Assembly (NCBI GenBank): GCA_026986785.1
Contig: JALSNW010000026.1
Coordinates: 1 to 35,739, forward strand
Reading direction: 5' to 3'
Source: Deltaproteobacteria bacterium
GTDB taxonomy: Bacteria > Desulfobacterota > Dissulfuribacteria > Dissulfuribacterales > QOAL01
Length of the DNA: 35,739 nucleotides
Made by a program: the position numbers and the translations under genes
Shown here: positions 31,978-35,739 of the stretch, in pieces
How the letters are laid out: the number at the start of each line of letters is the position of its first letter
Numbering within the stretch: position 1 is the stretch's first letter
Notes under the pieces: model-generated
Told to the model about the DNA's origin: nothing
Seen by the model: only the letters and a program-made list of their open reading frames with translations
Databases searched by the model: none

Positions 31978-33063
31978 ATGAAAGAGTGGATAAAAAAAGT
32001 GGCAGGGTTTCAGGATCTGCCCGATTCGGGACAAGAGGGCCAGGACGATTCCCAGGGCCAAGACGATCAGGCTCAGGAGGAATTTGAGGCCATGGCACAA
32101 GAGGATTCCCAAGGTGAGACGGTTCGTGAGGATGACGAGGAAAAGGATAGATTTTTAGACAGGCTCAAGAAGAAGATGTCCCGGTCCCGGAAGGGATTCG
32201 TGCATCAGATCGATGAGCTGTTGCTTGGCAAGAGGCAGATAGATCCAGAGCTCTTGGACGAGTTGGAAGAACTACTGGTAATGGCTGACATGGGGGTGAG
32301 TACCGTTCAGGAGATCCTGGATGACTTGCGCCTTCAAGTCGAGAGACAACAACTGAGCAATCCCGAGGCCCTGCGTCAAAAGTTGAAAGAGGCCATAGAG
32401 GATCTGTTCAACAAGGCAGACAAAGAAGCAGGTAATATCACATGGCAACCAGTGCCCTTTGTGATACTCGTTGTGGGGGTAAATGGAGTTGGAAAGACAA
32501 CGACCATAGCGAAATTGGCCTTTCAGTTGAAAGAACAAGGGAAAAAGGTGCTGCTTGTTGCAGCAGATACCTTCAGGGCCGCAGCAGTGGAGCAGTTGGA
32601 GGTATGGGGAAAGAAGATAGGGGTGCCTGTGATCAGCCACAAATCCGGCTCGGACCCTTCTGCTGTCGCCTATGACGGCATCGAGGCCGCACTGGCCCGG
32701 GGGATGGATGTTGTCATAGTGGATACGGCAGGTCGCCTTCATACCCAGGTCAATCTCATGGAGGAACTAAAAAAGATAAAGAGGGTCATGGGCAGGAAGA
32801 TGGAAGGGGCCCCTCACGAGGTCTTTCTGGTGCTAGATGCCACCACGGGCCAGAATGCTGTCAGCCAGGCAAGGATGTTTTGCGAGGCAACAGATGTCAC
32901 GGGTATATGTCTGACAAAACTCGATGGGACAGCAAAGGGTGGCATTGTCACGAGCATAGTCCATCAGATGAAGTTGCCCATAAGATACATAGGTATTGGA
33001 GAGAGGATGGAGGACCTCCGTCCCTTCGACTCGAAAGAGTTTGTAGAGGCCCTTTTTGATTGA
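31978..33063 (+). CDS. ftsY: Signal recognition particle receptor FtsY
   Basis: This 361-residue GTPase docks SRP-ribosome complexes to the membrane. An acidic, Gln/Asp-rich A domain spans about residues 12-56, followed by an N domain and a G domain. The G1 loop is GVNGVGKTTT (167-176). The family motifs AADTFRAAAVEQL, VIVDTAGRLHTQ, TKLDGTAKGG and GIGERMEDLRPF are present. SD AGGAT lies 8 bases before the ATG. It diverges from the IHF-like gene and converges with gltX, 23 bp apart. Confidence 0.97.
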   Translation: MKEWIKKVAGFQDLPDSGQEGQDDSQGQDDQAQEEFEAMAQEDSQGETVREDDEEKDRFLDRLKKKMSRSRKGFVHQIDELLLGKRQIDPELLDELEELLVMADMGVSTVQEILDDLRLQVERQQLSNPEALRQKLKEAIEDLFNKADKEAGNITWQPVPFVILVVGVNGVGKTTTIAKLAFQLKEQGKKVLLVAADTFRAAAVEQLEVWGKKIGVPVISHKSGSDPSAVAYDGIEAALARGMDVVIVDTAGRLHTQVNLMEELKKIKRVMGRKMEGAPHEVFLVLDATTGQNAVSQARMFCEATDVTGICLTKLDGTAKGGIVTSIVHQMKLPIRYIGIGERMEDLRPFDSKEFVEALFD

Positions 33064-33086
33064 TTACAGGCTGCAGAGTGGGGCTT

Positions 33087-34571
33087 TCAGACCTTCTCAA
33101 AGAGTTCCGGTGTCCTTTTGAGCCTTGTTATTACCCGTTTCTTCCCTATGGCCACCATTACGTCAAAGATACCAGGGCCTTTGAGTTGCCCGGTCAGTAC
33201 CGTTCTCATGCCATTTATGATTATGCCAGCCTTGGTATCCTTGTCTTCGGCAAATCTTCTCACCGCTGCCTCTGTGGTCTCCAATGTCCAAGGCTCCACT
33301 GCCTCTAACTCTTGCCCCAGGGCGGGGAGCAATTCCTTGAGTTCTGGGCGTTTGAGCACGTTTTTCTTGAGTGCCTTGGGCACGATTTCGAAGTCGTCTG
33401 CAAAGTAGGCCCTTCCAAGGGTGGCGAAGTCCTTGAGGGTGTGGAATCTTGTCCTGATCAAATCAAGGGTATCCAGGAACCATTGCCTCTTTTCTCCTTC
33501 GTACGCATCATCCCACAGACCTTGCTCCTTGAAGTCTTCCTTTATCATCTCGGCAATTTCTTCTATGGGCAAGGTGCGGAGATAGTGGGCGTTGATATTG
33601 ATGGCCTTTGGATCGGTGAAGAATTTTGGATCTCCCTTTCGATAGTTGAAGATAGAGTTCGACTTGTTGATGCGCTCAAGGGAAAATGCCTGGATCAACT
33701 CTTCCTTGGAAAAGATTTCCTGATCAGTGCCAGGGTTCCAGCCCAAGAGCACCAGGAAATTGACCAGTGCCCACGGGATGAAACCCATCTGCCTGTACCA
33801 CTGGACGGAAACCACCTCTCCGTGGGTCCTCTTGGAGATCTTACGTTTTTGAAGGTCCAGGGTCAGGGGCATGTGGGCAAAGACCGGTGTCTTGGCCCCG
33901 AGCGCTTCATAGAGGAGTATCTGCCTGATGGTATTGCTCATGTGGTCCTGGCCCCTGATGATATGGGTGATCCTGTCCCTGATGTCGTCGACGACATTGC
34001 AGAGCAGATACAGGGGCCTGCCATTGGATCGGACAATGACAAAGTCTTCTATTTCGCTGTAATCTTTCTCGATTCGTCCCAGTACCTTGTCGTCATAGCC
34101 TATCTTTCCCTGTCTTTCAGGGACCTTGAAGCGAACAACATAGGGGAGGCCTTCGGCCTCTTTTTTTGCTATCTCTTCTGGTGTCAGGTTTCTACAGGTG
34201 CCATCATATTTGATGTCTCGTTTTTCCTTGAGGGCCTGTTTCCTTTTGGTTTCCAGTTCTTCTTTTGTGCAAAAGCACTTGTATGCCTTCCCCTCATCGA
34301 GGAGCCTGTTGGCCACTTTTTTGTGTTCCTCGGCAAATTCACTCTGAAAATAAGGACCTTCATCCCAATCGATGCCAAGCCAGGTCAATCCGTCTATGAT
34401 CCCCTGGATAGATTCCTGGGTGGAGCGTTCTACATCGGTATCTTCTATTCTCAATATAAATTTGCCCTTGTGCTTTCTTGCATAGAGCCAGTTGAAAATG
34501 GCTGTCCTAGCCCCTCCTATGTGTAGATATCCTGTGGGGCTTGGCGGAAATCTAACTATAACCTCTGACAT
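33087..34571 (-). CDS. gltX: Glutamyl-tRNA synthetase
   Basis: This 494-residue class I synthetase has the HIGH motif as HIGG in PSPTGYLHIGGART (residues 11-24) and the KMSKR signature as KISKR in RKISKRTHGE. The GluRS zinc-like segment with CFCTKEELE and the C-terminal anticodon-binding helices are present. Length is normal. SD AAGGAT precedes the ATG. It lies 66 bp after the glnS stop and in the same direction, so glnS-gltX may be co-transcribed. Having both genes suggests Gln-tRNA is charged directly by GlnRS (inference). Confidence 0.97.
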   Translation of the reverse strand: MSEVIVRFPPSPTGYLHIGGARTAIFNWLYARKHKGKFILRIEDTDVERSTQESIQGIIDGLTWLGIDWDEGPYFQSEFAEEHKKVANRLLDEGKAYKCFCTKEELETKRKQALKEKRDIKYDGTCRNLTPEEIAKKEAEGLPYVVRFKVPERQGKIGYDDKVLGRIEKDYSEIEDFVIVRSNGRPLYLLCNVVDDIRDRITHIIRGQDHMSNTIRQILLYEALGAKTPVFAHMPLTLDLQKRKISKRTHGEVVSVQWYRQMGFIPWALVNFLVLLGWNPGTDQEIFSKEELIQAFSLERINKSNSIFNYRKGDPKFFTDPKAININAHYLRTLPIEEIAEMIKEDFKEQGLWDDAYEGEKRQWFLDTLDLIRTRFHTLKDFATLGRAYFADDFEIVPKALKKNVLKRPELKELLPALGQELEAVEPWTLETTEAAVRRFAEDKDTKAGIIINGMRTVLTGQLKGPGIFDVMVAIGKKRVITRLKRTPELFEKV

Positions 34572-34637
34572 GGTATCCTTTTTATCCTCGTCTTTTCTCG
34601 TAGTGTTTGTATGAATGGTTTTGATGCTCCAGGAAGG

Positions 34638-35739
34638 TCAGTGTTTTCTGTTCTTCTTCTTTTCTTCCTGCTTGAATTTCTTTTCTATCTTGGCCCAGGT
34701 ATCCCTGAGGGTTACAGTCCTGTTGAAGACCGGATTCCCCGGGCTGGAATCTTTGGAATCGGCACAGAAATAACCGATGCGTTCAAATTGATAGACCTGT
34801 CCAGGCTTGGCCTCCCTGAGGGATGGCTCCAACATACAGCCTTTTAGTATCTCCAGGGAGTTTGGATTGACAAAGTCCAGGTAGCTCTTCCCCTCCTGGG
34901 CGGCCTTGTCTGGATAGGGATGGTCGAATAGGCGGTCGTAGAGGCGGATCTCGGCCTCAAAGGCATGGCGACAGCTGACCCAATGTATGGTACCTTTGAC
35001 CTTTCGTCCATCTGGTGCATTGCCACCTTTTGTAGCAGGGTCATAGGTGCATCTGAGTTCGATTATCTCTCCAGTCCTTTCGTCCTTGATCACCCCGGTG
35101 CACTTGATGAAATAGGCATAACGGAGTCTTACTTCACGACCAGGTGAAAGCCTGAAGAACTTCTTGGGGGGGGCTTCCATGAAATCCGTACGTTCGATGA
35201 ATATCTCCCTGGAAAAAGGTACCATCCTAGTGCCATAAGAGGGATCTTCCGGGTTGTTTATTGCCTCCAATTCTTCTTCTTGGCCTTCGGGGTAGTTTTC
35301 TATGACCACCTTCAAGGGATTCAGTACACCCATGACCCTTGGTGCCGTCTTGTTGAGTTCTTCCCTCACGCAATGTTCCAAGAGGGCTACGTCCACCACG
35401 CTTTCTTTTTTGGCCACACCTATGCGTTCGCAGAAATTGCGGATGCCTGCTGGGGGCAATCCTCTCCTCCTCATGCCCGAAATCGTGGGCATCCTGGGGT
35501 CGTCCCATCCAGAGACTACACCCTCTTCCACCAGCCGTATCAGCTTCCTCTTGCTGAGTATGGTATAGGTGAGGTTGAGTCTGGCGAATTCTATCTGCTG
35601 AGGGTGGCATTCTACCTCCAGGACGTCCAGGAACCAGTCATAGAGGGGGCGGTGATCTTCAAACTCCAGGGAACATAGGGAATGGGTGATGCCTTCGATG
35701 GAATCGGACAGGCAATGGGCAAAGTCATACATGGGATAT
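34638..35739 (-). CDS. glnS: Glutaminyl-tRNA synthetase, 5' end cut by window
   Basis: The visible 366 or so residues are the C-terminal two-thirds of GlnRS. They begin in the Rossmann active-site region ([20 protein letters not shown]) and continue with [18 protein letters not shown] and the beta-barrel anticodon-binding domains (RFFRLSPG-type and [26 protein letters not shown]). The N-terminal HIGH region lies beyond the window's right edge. The frame stays open to position 35739. It ends in a Lys-rich tail ([14 protein letters not shown]), 66 bp before gltX. Confidence 0.95.
   Translation of the reverse strand, partial: YPMYDFAHCLSDSIEGITHSLCSLEFEDHRPLYDWFLDVLEVECHPQQIEFARLNLTYTILSKRKLIRLVEEGVVSGWDDPRMPTISGMRRRGLPPAGIRNFCERIGVAKKESVVDVALLEHCVREELNKTAPRVMGVLNPLKVVIENYPEGQEEELEAINNPEDPSYGTRMVPFSREIFIERTDFMEAPPKKFFRLSPGREVRLRYAYFIKCTGVIKDERTGEIIELRCTYDPATKGGNAPDGRKVKGTIHWVSCRHAFEAEIRLYDRLFDHPYPDKAAQEGKSYLDFVNPNSLEILKGCMLEPSLREAKPGQVYQFERIGYFCADSKDSSPGNPVFNRTVTLRDTWAKIEKKFKQEEKKKNRKH

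Noticed and set aside
33312-34526. A 404-codon open frame on plus, antisense to gltX
   Set aside because: It lies entirely inside gltX in the opposite strand, has no family resemblance, and follows from the codon pattern of gltX. Long antisense frames like this recur across the window (for example 14905-15630 and 9904-10671).

Overview
The window is a gene-dense piece of a bacterial chromosome, most likely from Desulfobacterota (the former Deltaproteobacteria). That placement is an inference. It rests on separate GlnRS and GluRS genes side by side, a flavin-dependent ThyX, a DksA/TraR-type protein, a sigma54 activator, intact single-gene LarC, a PhnD-like binding protein linked to chemotaxis genes, and moderate GC with frequent AGG/AGA, GTG and TTG use. 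No rRNA, CRISPR array, transposase or integrase was found. The only RNA gene recognised is a tRNA-Asn.

Layout. Positions 1-512 are non-coding: a rho-independent terminator for a gene to the left, then a set of palindromic repeats. Three plus-strand genes follow (small exported protein, 5-formyl-THF cyclo-ligase, xseB). Positions 1845-6360 hold a tight minus-strand operon of four genes: ATP-grasp ligase, class III aminotransferase, Gfo/Idh/MocA dehydrogenase and a CDP-alcohol phosphotransferase with a degenerate nucleotidyltransferase-like N-terminus. This is the best candidate for an undescribed pathway, perhaps an amino-modified lipid headgroup or phosphodiester solute. Positions 6755-9830 carry a signalling group: a sigma54 activator with no sensory domain, a PilZ-PAS-pseudokinase protein and a stand-alone receiver protein. 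Positions 9462-13140 form a minus-strand housekeeping run (rpoZ, dnaJ, moaC, dksA-like, galT, receiver). Next come an unexplained GC-rich structured stretch and the tRNA-Asn gene.

Positions 13826-17722 encode a chemosensory module transcribed as cheW, MCP, PhnD-like binding protein. Positions 17835-24618 hold two groups of minus-strand genes: TVP38, larC, pgpA, cinA and thpR, linked mostly by short stop/start overlaps, and thyX followed by nadB. A surface-polysaccharide pair follows: a sugar-nucleotide epimerase/dehydratase, then a fused GT4 phosphosugar transferase/CapD-N-like protein. Positions 27661-29883 hold a cysteine-rich protein, a nucleoside deaminase, a radical SAM enzyme and a possible tiny ORF. 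The right end contains purM with an overlapping short DUF523 gene on plus, an IHF/HU gene on minus, ftsY on plus, gltX on minus, and glnS on minus, cut by the window end.

Start codons were chosen from Shine-Dalgarno (SD) spacing and overlap with neighbours; several starts are GTG or TTG. Assignments rest on motifs read by eye from the translations. No database search was possible.
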